A stretch of DNA of 52,189 nucleotides, taken from assembly GCA_947581615.1 (NCBI GenBank), contig CANPVD010000085.1:1-52189 (forward strand). Direction: 5' to 3'. Positions 1 to 7,883 of the stretch are shown here, one piece after another. The notes under the pieces were generated by a model. It ran no database searches and was not told the origin of the DNA. It saw only the letters and a list, made by a program, of their open reading frames with translations. Numbering within the stretch: the first letter of the stretch is position 1; every line of letters begins with the position of its first letter. Source of the stretch: Candidatus Humimonas hydrogenitrophica (GTDB lineage Bacteria; Gemmatimonadota; Gemmatimonadetes; Palauibacterales; Palauibacteraceae). The translations under genes were made by a program, and so were the position numbers.

Positions 1-1
1 C

Positions 2-1084
2 CTGGTGCTGGCCACCCAGGGGCGGAGCTTCTGGATCCTGGACGACGTGACCCCGCTGCGGCAGCTCACCGGCGCCGCGGCGAAGGCCGACCACTACCTG
101 TTCGAGCCCCGCCCCGCCTACCGCGCCGACATGGGCCGCGGTTTCGGCGGAGGGGACCGACCCACTCCCCCACCCAGTGGCGTCATACTGGACTACTACC
201 TGGCCGGGAAGCCCGACGGGCCGGTGAAGCTCGAGATCGTCGACCCCTCCGGGAAGATCGCCCAGACCTTCTCGAGCGAGAAGAAGGGCGGCCAGGGTGA
301 GGAGTCCGAGCTCGCCGCCTTCTTCGGCGGCGGACGGAGCCGGCCGCTGCCAGCCTCGGAGGGCATGCACCGCTACACCTGGAACCTCCGCTATCCCGGC
401 GTCACCACCTCGAAGGGCGCGGTCGTATGGGGCTACACGGGCGGCCCGCAGGCCGTCCCGGGGACGTACACGGCGAGGCTGATCGTCGGGAGCGACACGA
501 CCAACCGCAGCTTCGACGTGAAGCCCGACCCGCGCTGGAAGGACGTGACGCACCAGGACCTGGTGGAGCAGTTCCAGCTCGCCATCGTCATGCGTGACAC
601 GCTGAACCACGTGTACGGCAGGATCGACGCCCTGCGCTCCGCCCGCGAGCAAGTCAAGGCGGCGGAGAAGCGGGCCAAGGACGCCGGAGTGGACGTGTCC
701 GCGCAGGCGGACTCCCTCGTGGACGCGATGACGGCTCTCGAGAAGGACCTCATCCAGACGCAGAACCGGAGCGGCCAGGACCCGATCCGGTTCCCGCCCC
801 AGTTCGACAACCAGGTCGCGGCCGTCTACGGCAACGTGGCCGGGCCGGACGCGAAGCCCACCGACGGAGCCAGGGAGCGCTGGAACGACCTGCTGTCGCA
901 GTGGTCGGGCCTGCGAAACCGGCTGAACAAGGTCCTCGACACGAACCTGGGAGCTTTCAACCAGCTTCTGCAGCAGAAGGGCGTACCGGCGGTCGTGGCG
1001 CCGAACAAGGACGAGGACGCCGCGTCCGGTGAGGGGGAGGGCCGTTCGGTCGGGCAGAAGGAGATGGACGGCGGCGGCTTCTAG
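2..1084 (+). CDS. C-terminal part of a VPS10/BNR-repeat (sialidase-like) secreted hydrolase
   Basis: Partial gene: the frame is open from the window edge and the stop is TAG at 1082-1084. The visible 360 residues are the region after the beta-propeller in large glycosyl-hydrolase/BNR-repeat proteins that are common in Gemmatimonadota. It opens with a last blade-like strand (SFWILDDVTPLRQL), then a beta-rich domain (about residues 55-170, with VILDYYL and YTWNLRYPG). A helical tail follows (about 185-320) with many charged residues and coiled-coil character. The end is polar and low-complexity. No catalytic residues are visible because the propeller lies upstream. The substrate cannot be inferred. 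The family assignment comes from the overall pattern of the C-terminal half. Confidence 0.75.
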   Translation: MVLATQGRSFWILDDVTPLRQLTGAAAKADHYLFEPRPAYRADMGRGFGGGDRPTPPPSGVILDYYLAGKPDGPVKLEIVDPSGKIAQTFSSEKKGGQGEESELAAFFGGGRSRPLPASEGMHRYTWNLRYPGVTTSKGAVVWGYTGGPQAVPGTYTARLIVGSDTTNRSFDVKPDPRWKDVTHQDLVEQFQLAIVMRDTLNHVYGRIDALRSAREQVKAAEKRAKDAGVDVSAQADSLVDAMTALEKDLIQTQNRSGQDPIRFPPQFDNQVAAVYGNVAGPDAKPTDGARERWNDLLSQWSGLRNRLNKVLDTNLGAFNQLLQQKGVPAVVAPNKDEDAASGEGEGRSVGQKEMDGGGF

Positions 1085-1130
1085 CCGCTCCGTGGAGCGC
1101 GACCGAGCCTGCCGGGCTCCGTGGTAATCC

Positions 1131-1171
1131 CCCCGCGGTGGCCGGTCGGAAGACCGGCCACCCCTGCGGGG
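1131..1171. terminator. Bidirectional hairpin terminator
   Basis: Perfect 11-bp stem (1137-1147 with 1152-1162) closed by a GGAA tetraloop, extended by an outer 6-bp stem (1131-1136 with 1166-1171) across a 3-nt bulge. It lies between two convergent genes (stops at 1084 and 1248). There is no clear U-tract on either side. The position and stability support termination or transcript-end protection. Confidence 0.6.
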
Positions 1172-1247
1172 AGCGAGAGAATCGGCCGGTCGCCGACCCG
1201 CCGAGTAGGGTCGGGCGAGGATCCAGCCGGGAAGAGCCGTGCTCCGG

Positions 1248-1706
1248 CTAGCAGCCCGAGCCCGGCGAGGTCTGTACGATGTGCCCCGCCCCGTTGTCCG
1301 TGTTCACGCACCACCACGAAGAGGAGACGTCGTGGCCGGCGGTGGCCACGTAGCCGTTCCCCTGCGTCGAGACCCCCCCGTTGATACCCGAGCTGGCCCG
1401 CACCAGGATGTCGCCGTTGGCGTCTACGATGGGCGCCCCGGCCCCGCTCTGGGATCCGGCGCTGTAGCTGGAGTAATCGTAGAAGTACGACTCCTCGGCC
1501 GTCATGAGGTTGCGGAGGTCGCTCTTCGCCGATGCGTCGAACGCCTTTTCCTTGGTCGATGCGAACTGCGGTATCGCGATCGCGGCCAGGATGCCGATGA
1601 TCACGACCACGATGAGCAGCTCGATCAGGGTGAAGCCGGCCGCCCCGCGCCACCCGGCGCGGTCCGCCCGTCCCAGCCTGGTCCTGAGGCTCTTCACGGT
1701 GGACAT
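1248..1706 (-). CDS. Type IV pilin-like protein (prepilin, PilA/PilE family)
   Basis: 152 residues. It carries the class III prepilin signal: a basic leader ending in Gly24, then FTLIELLIVVVIIGILAAIA, with Glu at +5 of the mature protein. The leader is cut and the new N-terminal Phe methylated by PilD. The hydrophobic helix is followed by a globular head rich in Ser/Gly/Tyr. Two cysteines near the C-terminus (WWC...GSGC) would close the D-region disulfide loop seen in pilins. The start at 1706 is chosen because AGGAG sits 5 nt upstream; a longer frame to 1796 would put about 30 odd residues before the leader. No assembly genes (pilB, pilC, pilQ) are near, so this is a stand-alone major or minor pilin. 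Confidence 0.88.
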   Translation of the reverse strand: MSTVKSLRTRLGRADRAGWRGAAGFTLIELLIVVVIIGILAAIAIPQFASTKEKAFDASAKSDLRNLMTAEESYFYDYSSYSAGSQSGAGAPIVDANGDILVRASSGINGGVSTQGNGYVATAGHDVSSSWWCVNTDNGAGHIVQTSPGSGC

Positions 1707-1922
1707 CGTGTCTCCTGTCGCAGTCATCTCGAAGCATGGAATCACCCGTCTGGAGGCGACCCCGCCGGGAAGGGGGCAAGACACAAGCCTCCGCAACGTG
1801 TGGACTTGCCTGACATTGTGTGGTACTGAGAGTTAGCGGCATGCTACGGGCCGGCCGTGAGGGCCGAATGGAGGGTGGGCGCCGTTGCACTTGTCCACAC
1901 TCGTTGCGTCCTGCGGGCGACC

Positions 1923-1951
1923 TCCGGGGCCGCCGCCGGGCGGGCCCCGGA
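1923..1951 (-). terminator. GC-rich hairpin downstream of the RND pump gene
   Basis: Inverted repeat with a 9-bp stem (TCCGGGGCC at 1923-1931 and its complement at 1943-1951) and an 11-nt loop. It starts 18 nt after the stop of the efflux pump gene on the minus strand. There is no U-run, so intrinsic termination is plausible but not certain. Confidence 0.4.
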
Positions 1952-1968
1952 CGGGTCCGAGGCGAGCC

Positions 1969-4900
1969 TCAGCCGGCCTCGACCTCCCCGCCGACCATGA
2001 GGGCGTGCGCCTCGGCGGTCCCGGCGCCGACCGGGACCGGCTCGGTCCCCCACAGACCCAGCCGCTTCTGGAGGGAATCCAGGTAGGTGTAGACCACGGG
2101 CGTCACGTACAGCGTGATGAGCTGGGAGAACAGGAGCCCGCCCACCACCGCGAGCCCGAGGGGCCTGCGCGACTCCGACCCCGCTCCGAATCCGATCGCG
2201 ATCGGGAGCGTGGCCATGAGCGCCGCCATGGTGGTCATCATGATCGGACGGAATCGCACGCTGCACGCCTCCAGGATGGCGGCCCGCGGCGAGGCGCCCT
2301 CGCTCCGCTCGGCCTCCAGGGCGAAGTCGATCATCATGATCGCGTTCTTCTTCACCAGGCCGATGAGCATGATGATGCCCACGTAGGCGTACACGCTGAG
2401 CTCGACGTGGAACACGAGCAGGGTGAGCAGGGCCCCGAACGCCGCGAAGGGGAGGCCCGAGAGGATCGTGATGGGATGGATGAAGCTCTCGTACAGGATC
2501 CCGAGCACCAGGTAGATCACCAGGACGGCCAGCACCAGCAGCAACAGCAGGCCCTGCTGGCTGGACTGGAACGCGGCCGCGGTGCCCGAGAAGGTCGTGT
2601 TGACGGTCGACGGCACCCGGACGCGGGCCAGCTTCCGAATCTGCGAAACGGCGGTGCCCAGCGAGGTCCCCGACCCCAGGTCGAAGGAGACCGTCACCGA
2701 GGGAACCTGGCCGGCATGGCTCACCGTCAGCGGCCCCAGCCTGGGCTTCAGCGTCGCCACGGAGCGCAGCGGCACCATGGTTCCCGAGTCGGAGCGGACG
2801 TACAGCATGCCCAGCGCGTCCGGGTCGCGCTGGAATTGCGGCAGCAGCTCCATGACGACCCAGTACTGGTTGGTCGGCGTGAGGATGGTGGACACCTGGC
2901 GGGAGCCGTACGCGTCGTAAAGGGCCCGCTCGACCTGGTCGGTGGTCACCCCGAGGGCGGCGGCCCGGTCCCGATCGATGTCGACCGCCACTTGCGGGTT
3001 GGAGATCTGGAGGTCGCTGGTCACGTTGACCAGGTTCGGGAGGCTGTCCATGGCCCCCTCCATGACCTGGGCGCTCCTGTACAGCGTGGGCAGGTCCGGG
3101 CTCTCGAGCGTAAACTGGTACTGGCTCTTCGAGCCCCGCCCGCCGATCCGGATGGAGGGCGGGTTCTGGAAGAAGACCCGCACGCCGGGGATCGCCGCCA
3201 CCTTCCGGTTGAGCTCCTTGATGACGTCGTCCACCCCCATCCGCTCGGAGCGCGGCTTGAGGTGCATGAACACCGTGCCCTGGTTCATCGTCCCGCGCCC
3301 ACCCCCCACGAAGGACATGAAGTCGCGGACGTTCGGGTCGGCGGCGACGATGTCGGCGACCTGCTTCTGGTGCGCCAGCATCGCCTGGAACGACGTGCCC
3401 TCCAGCGTCTCCACCGTGCCGTGGATGCGGCCCGTGTCCTCGGCCGGCAGGAAGCCCTTGGGAATGTGCACGAACAGCAGCACGCTCCCCACGAGGATCG
3501 CCGCCGAGAAGGCCATCGTCTCGACCCGGTGGTCCATGACCCGGTCCAGCGACCGCTCGTACAGCCCCAGGGCGCGCTGGTAGATGCCCTCGGTCACCTC
3601 GTACAGGCGACCGTGGTGCTGCTCCCCGGGAGGCCGCAGGAAGCGGCTGGACAGCATCGGCGTCAGGGTGAGCGACACCACGCCGGAGACCAGGATCGCC
3701 GACATGATGGTCACGGAGAACTCGTGGAACAGGCGGCCGATGACCCCGCCCATGAGCAGGATCGGGATGAACACGGCCGTCAGGGACAGCGTCATGGAGA
3801 GGATCGTGAACCCGATCTGGCGGGACCCATCCAGCGCGGCGCGGATCGGCGTCTTCCCCATCTCCATGTGACGCACGATGTTCTCGAGCATCACGATGGC
3901 GTCGTCCACCACGAACCCGACGGCGAGGGTGAGCGCCATCAAGCTGAGGTTGTCCAGCGTGTAGCCGGCCAGGTACATGACCGCGAAGGTCCCGATGATC
4001 GAGATGGGCAGGGCCAGGCTCGGGATGATCGTGGCGGACAGGTTCCTCAGGAAGAGGAAGATCACCATCACGACCAGGCCCAGCGTGAGAAGCAGCGTGA
4101 AGCGTACGTCCGACACCGAGTCCTGGATGGACTCGGACCGGTCGTACAGCAAGTGCACCTGGACCGAAGCCGGGATCTGTTTCTCGAGCTGCCCCAGCAT
4201 CTTCCGGACGTTGGCCGCCACCTTGACCGTGTTGGTGCCGGGCTGGCGCTGGATGGCCAGGATGATCGACCGCGTGTTGTCGTACCACCCGGCCGTCTTG
4301 TCGTCCTGCACGTCGTCGAGCACGCGGCCCAGGTCCTGGAGCCGCACCGGCGAGCCGTTGCGGTACGACACGATGAGCCGCCGGAAGTCCTGGGCGTCCT
4401 TGAGCTGGCCGTTGGCCTCCACCGTGTAGGCCTTCTGGCTCCCCCACAACACGCCGGTGGGCAGGTTGACGTTGCCGTTCGAGACGGCCTGAGCCACCTG
4501 GTCGATCCCGATCCGGCGCGAGGCGAGCTCGCCGGGATCGAGCTGGATCCGCACCGCGTACTTCTGGGCTCCGTAGATCGACACCTGGGCCACGCCCGGC
4601 ACCGTGGAGATGCGCTGACCCAGCACGGTCTCGCCGTACTCGTCCAGGGCCGAGAGCGCCAGGCTGTTCGAGGTGAGCGCCAGGTAGATGATCGGCGAGG
4701 CCGCCGGGTTCACCTTGTTGTAGGACGGCGGGATGATGCCGGTCGGGAGCTGGTGCAGGGTCTTGGAGATGGCCGCCTGCACGTCCTGCGCGGCCGCGTC
4801 GATGTTCCGGTTCAGGTCGAACTGCAGGGTGATGTTGGTCCCGCCCTGCGTGCTGGTGGACGTCATGTCCGAGATACCGGCGATGGTCGAAAACTGCTTC

Positions 4901-5103
4901 TCGAGCGGCGTCGCCACCGCCGCGGCCATCGTCTCGGGGCTGGCGCCCGGCAGGCTGGCGCTCACCGAGATGGTCGGGAAGTCCACGTTCGGCAGGTCGC
5001 TCACCGGGAGCATCCGGTAGGCCATGACGCCGAAGATGAGGATGCCCGCCATGACCAGCGTGGTCATGACGGGCCGCTTGATGAACAGCTCCGACGGATT
5101 CAT
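1969..5103 (-). CDS. RND-family multidrug efflux permease (AcrB/MdtB/MdtC-like)
   Basis: 1044 residues, the standard length for HAE1-type RND pumps. It sits in the inner membrane as a trimer and exports hydrophobic compounds using the proton gradient. TM1 is at about 12-30, the first periplasmic porter loop at about 35-335, and TM2 begins near 335. TM4 holds the proton-relay pair Asp400-Asp401 in GFVVDDAIVMLENI. A second periplasmic loop and TM7-12 follow. The N-terminus (FIKRPVMTTL) is typical. The start codon overlaps the stop of the fusion-protein gene as ATGA, so the two are translationally coupled. With the two genes upstream on the same strand it makes a complete tripartite pump. The MdtB/MdtC subgroup is the nearest impression, but the substrate cannot be told from sequence. 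Confidence 0.95.
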   Translation of the reverse strand: MNPSELFIKRPVMTTLVMAGILIFGVMAYRMLPVSDLPNVDFPTISVSASLPGASPETMAAAVATPLEKQFSTIAGISDMTSTSTQGGTNITLQFDLNRNIDAAAQDVQAAISKTLHQLPTGIIPPSYNKVNPAASPIIYLALTSNSLALSALDEYGETVLGQRISTVPGVAQVSIYGAQKYAVRIQLDPGELASRRIGIDQVAQAVSNGNVNLPTGVLWGSQKAYTVEANGQLKDAQDFRRLIVSYRNGSPVRLQDLGRVLDDVQDDKTAGWYDNTRSIILAIQRQPGTNTVKVAANVRKMLGQLEKQIPASVQVHLLYDRSESIQDSVSDVRFTLLLTLGLVVMVIFLFLRNLSATIIPSLALPISIIGTFAVMYLAGYTLDNLSLMALTLAVGFVVDDAIVMLENIVRHMEMGKTPIRAALDGSRQIGFTILSMTLSLTAVFIPILLMGGVIGRLFHEFSVTIMSAILVSGVVSLTLTPMLSSRFLRPPGEQHHGRLYEVTEGIYQRALGLYERSLDRVMDHRVETMAFSAAILVGSVLLFVHIPKGFLPAEDTGRIHGTVETLEGTSFQAMLAHQKQVADIVAADPNVRDFMSFVGGGRGTMNQGTVFMHLKPRSERMGVDDVIKELNRKVAAIPGVRVFFQNPPSIRIGGRGSKSQYQFTLESPDLPTLYRSAQVMEGAMDSLPNLVNVTSDLQISNPQVAVDIDRDRAAALGVTTDQVERALYDAYGSRQVSTILTPTNQYWVVMELLPQFQRDPDALGMLYVRSDSGTMVPLRSVATLKPRLGPLTVSHAGQVPSVTVSFDLGSGTSLGTAVSQIRKLARVRVPSTVNTTFSGTAAAFQSSQQGLLLLLVLAVLVIYLVLGILYESFIHPITILSGLPFAAFGALLTLLVFHVELSVYAYVGIIMLIGLVKKNAIMMIDFALEAERSEGASPRAAILEACSVRFRPIMMTTMAALMATLPIAIGFGAGSESRRPLGLAVVGGLLFSQLITLYVTPVVYTYLDSLQKRLGLWGTEPVPVGAGTAEAHALMVGGEVEAG

Positions 5104-6272
5104 CGGAGGCCCGCGGCGGTGTCTCCGCTCCGGCTCGCCCGGCCCGAGGCGCTGTCGGCGGCCAGCTCGGCCGCGTTGGTGACGTCGGCCCGGGCCCCCG
5201 CGAACAGTCGGAGCTGACCGTCCGTCACCACGACCTCGCCCCCCTCGAGCCCCGACTCGATCACGTCGACGCTGTCCGCCGAACGCTGCACCTTGACGTC
5301 GCGGCTGGCGACCGTGGAGTCGGTCGGATTCACGACATACACGTACGTGCCGTTCTGGCCCGACGCCACGGCCGACTGGGGCACGACCACGACGTTACGC
5401 TGAACGTCCAGGACGAGCCGCATGTCCAGGTACTCACCGGGCCACAGCCGCTCCTGTTCGTTCGGGTACAGGGCCTTGAGGACCACGGTGCCCGTCGACG
5501 GGTCGACCGAGTTGTCCACGAAGGTCAGAAGGCCCTCCGCGCGCTCGCCCCCCTCTCCGGACGGAAGCGCGTACACCACCAGCGAGTCGTCCCTCTTGGC
5601 CAGGAGCTGGGGCAGGTAGCGCTCGGGCGCCGAGAAGCGCACCAGCACCGGCCGGATCTGGTTGATGACCACGAGCGGCTGGCCGCTGCCCGCCCGGACC
5701 AGGTTGCCCCGGTGCACGAGCAGGCTCCCCGTGCGGCCGTCGATCGGAGAGCGGATGGTGGCGTACTCGAGGTTGAGGCGGGCGCTGGCCACGGCCGCGG
5801 AGTCGGACTTGACCGAGGCGCGCAGGGCGGCCGCGTTGGCCTGCGCCTGGTCGAACTGCTGCGAGCTCACGAAGTCCTTCTCGACCAGCTTCTGGTAACG
5901 GGCCGCCTGGAGCTGGGCGTTGCGGGCCTGGGCGATGTCCCGCTGCAGGTTGCCCTCCGCCTGCTCGAGCGCCGCTCGGTAGGGACGCGGATCGAGCTGG
6001 AAGAGGACCTGGCCGGCCCGAACCTCGTCACCCTCCTGGAAGGCGACGCGCTGCACGGTGCCTTCGACGCGCGACAGGACCGAGACGGTCTGAAGCGGCT
6101 CGACAGTCCCGTTGGCGCGCACTTCGACCGGGACGTCGCGGCGCTCCGCCCGGGCCGCCTTGACCGGCACGGTGGACGGCGCGTTGGACGGCCCGTGCGA
6201 GCACGCGGTCAGCATCGCCGCCATCCCCGCCGCCAGCGCCGAGCGGACGGCGACCACGCGCCTCCGACTCAC
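5100..6272 (-). CDS. RND efflux periplasmic membrane-fusion (adaptor) lipoprotein
   Basis: 390 residues from a GTG start. This start forms a GTGA overlap with the stop of the outer-membrane channel gene; reading further upstream to 6377 adds residues unlike the family. The N-terminus is a lipoprotein signal with lipobox LTAC and acylated Cys24, so the protein is anchored to the inner membrane. Next comes the barrel-sandwich/lipoyl hybrid domain (starts near VPVEVRANGTVEPLQTVSVLSRV), an alpha-helical hairpin rich in Ala/Gln (about 100-160), and the beta-barrel and membrane-proximal domains. It links the RND pump to the TolC-like channel. The gene is coupled at both ends (GTGA upstream, ATGA downstream), which argues for fixed stoichiometry. 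Confidence 0.93.
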   Translation of the reverse strand: MSRRRVVAVRSALAAGMAAMLTACSHGPSNAPSTVPVKAARAERRDVPVEVRANGTVEPLQTVSVLSRVEGTVQRVAFQEGDEVRAGQVLFQLDPRPYRAALEQAEGNLQRDIAQARNAQLQAARYQKLVEKDFVSSQQFDQAQANAAALRASVKSDSAAVASARLNLEYATIRSPIDGRTGSLLVHRGNLVRAGSGQPLVVINQIRPVLVRFSAPERYLPQLLAKRDDSLVVYALPSGEGGERAEGLLTFVDNSVDPSTGTVVLKALYPNEQERLWPGEYLDMRLVLDVQRNVVVVPQSAVASGQNGTYVYVVNPTDSTVASRDVKVQRSADSVDVIESGLEGGEVVVTDGQLRLFAGARADVTNAAELAADSASGRASRSGDTAAGLR

Positions 6273-7798
6273 GGCCCCCCCGCCGTGTCGGGCCGCATCG
6301 GGATCGCGCTCCCGCCCTTCAGATCCAGCAGCCCGGCGTCGTGCGCGAGCTGAGCGAGAGCAATGTACCAGCTCCATCGTGCGTCGATCTCCTGCGCCCG
6401 GGCATCGGCCAGGGCGCTCTGGGCGGAGAGGAGGTCCAGCAGGCTCCCGACGCCCTCGCGGTACTGCGCGAGCGCCGCCTCCTCCGATTGCCGCGCGCTG
6501 GCCAGCAGGTCCCCGCTGGTCCGCACGCGCTGGGTGGCCGTCTTCAGGTCGTTGTAGGACGCGAACACCTGATACACCACCTGCTGCGCGAGTCCCTCCG
6601 CCCGGGCGTGGCTGGCCCTGGCCGTGGCCTGTGCCGCCTGGAGTTCGTAGTGGCGCGAGAAGCCTGAGAACAGCGGGATCTGGATCGCGAGGCTCCCCGA
6701 GTAGCTGCCCCGTCCCCCGGCCGTGTTGGCGAAGTACGTCTCCGCCGCCTGTCCGCTCGCCACGATCCTGGGGAGAAGTGCGCCCCGCGCCTGGGCCACC
6801 CCCGCATCGGCCGCCGCGGCCTGCGCCCGAGCCGCCGCCAGGTCGGGTCGGTCAAGGAGCGCACGATCGATGAGGCTGTCCACGGACGCGGCCACCCGGA
6901 GGGGCGGCGCGCTCCCCGGCGAGCGGCGCACGTCGTAGCTCACGTTGGCCGGCAAGCCCATGGCCACGGCGAGGGCGCCCCGCGTGGTGGCCAGCTGGCC
7001 CTGTGTCGTCTCGAGCGCGAGCTGGGCCTGAGAGACGGCCGTCTGGGCCTTCAGGGTGTCCGCCATCGTGGCGACCCCCACCGCGTGCCGCTCCCGAGCC
7101 GCTTCCAGGTTTCGGCGGGCCTCCCGCAGCGAGGTCCTCTGGGCCTCCAGGAGCGCCCGCGTCGCCAGGTACTGAAAGTAGGCGGACTCGACCTGGAGGA
7201 CGACGTTCTGGATGGTGGCGTTGTGCGTCCAGTCCGCGGCCAGGAGGGCGTTCCGGGCCCGGCCGATGCTCCCCGATCGGCCTCCGAAATCCAGCAGCGT
7301 CCACGACAGGTTCACGCTGGGCCCGTAGATCGTCTGTCGGACCGCGCTGCGCCCCTGGGAAGCGGCCGTCTTGAGCGTGTTCACATCCACCTGCCCGTCC
7401 ACCGTAGGCAGCCAGGCCCCACGCGCGGACCCGTAGGCGTACGCCGCGGCGCGCGCCGATTCCCACGACGCACGCGTGGTCGTGTTGTTCGTGAGCGCGA
7501 TGTCGATCAGGTCGGTCAGGGCGAGGCTGTCGACGCGCGACTCGATGTCGGCCGGCAGCGTGGCCGGGGGGCGGGCGGTCCGGCGGGCGGTGTCGCGAAC
7601 CGGGGGTACCCAGAAGGAGCTGGACGACTCGGCCGTGCCCTGCACGCCTCCGACCCCGGGCGTGGCCATGCAACCCGCCGCCAGGAGCGCGACGCCAGCC
7701 CACAGCGCCGGCCGGCCCGCGAGCCGCGGGGTGACGGGCCTGGAATTCTCCGGGGCCACCCGCCTGGCCCGACCGCGACCTCGCACCGCAGACCTCAT
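6269..7798 (-). CDS. TolC/OprM-type outer-membrane efflux channel lipoprotein
   Basis: 509 residues. The N-terminal signal ends in lipobox LAAGC (Cys43), giving an OprM-type acylated outer-membrane factor. Two repeats of the OEP family follow (about 90-290 and 300-490), each with the long amphipathic, Ala- and Gln-rich helices that build the periplasmic tunnel and a short beta segment for the outer-membrane barrel. The start at 7798 has GGAG 4-5 nt upstream. It is the first gene of the efflux operon; its stop overlaps the GTG of the fusion protein. The promoter should lie in 7799-7883, which contains an operator-like inverted repeat. Confidence 0.92.
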   Translation of the reverse strand: MRSAVRGRGRARRVAPENSRPVTPRLAGRPALWAGVALLAAGCMATPGVGGVQGTAESSSSFWVPPVRDTARRTARPPATLPADIESRVDSLALTDLIDIALTNNTTTRASWESARAAAYAYGSARGAWLPTVDGQVDVNTLKTAASQGRSAVRQTIYGPSVNLSWTLLDFGGRSGSIGRARNALLAADWTHNATIQNVVLQVESAYFQYLATRALLEAQRTSLREARRNLEAARERHAVGVATMADTLKAQTAVSQAQLALETTQGQLATTRGALAVAMGLPANVSYDVRRSPGSAPPLRVAASVDSLIDRALLDRPDLAAARAQAAAADAGVAQARGALLPRIVASGQAAETYFANTAGGRGSYSGSLAIQIPLFSGFSRHYELQAAQATARASHARAEGLAQQVVYQVFASYNDLKTATQRVRTSGDLLASARQSEEAALAQYREGVGSLLDLLSAQSALADARAQEIDARWSWYIALAQLAHDAGLLDLKGGSAIPMRPDTAGGP

Positions 7799-7847
7799 CC
7801 CGCTCCAGGTGAATCGACTCGCCCCGGCGTACCGCCGCCCCGGGGGA

Positions 7848-7866
7848 CGTGTTCCTACATAACACG
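7848..7866. promoter_or_regulatory. Operator-like inverted repeat upstream of the efflux operon
   Basis: CGTGTT (7848-7853) and AACACG (7861-7866) form a 6-7-6 inverted repeat. On the minus strand the spacer contains TATGTA, a possible -10 hexamer, about 50 bp before the channel-gene start. A repressor of TetR or MarR type bound here would block the operon. No regulator gene is adjacent. The repeat is short, so chance cannot be excluded. Confidence 0.35.
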
Positions 7867-7883
7867 GGGACGGGAGACGATGC

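Noticed and set aside
1885-5217. 1110-codon open frame antisense to the RND pump
   Set aside because: Composition is His/Arg/Asp/Gly-rich, no domain is recognisable, and it mirrors a clear pump gene; long antisense frames are expected at this G+C.
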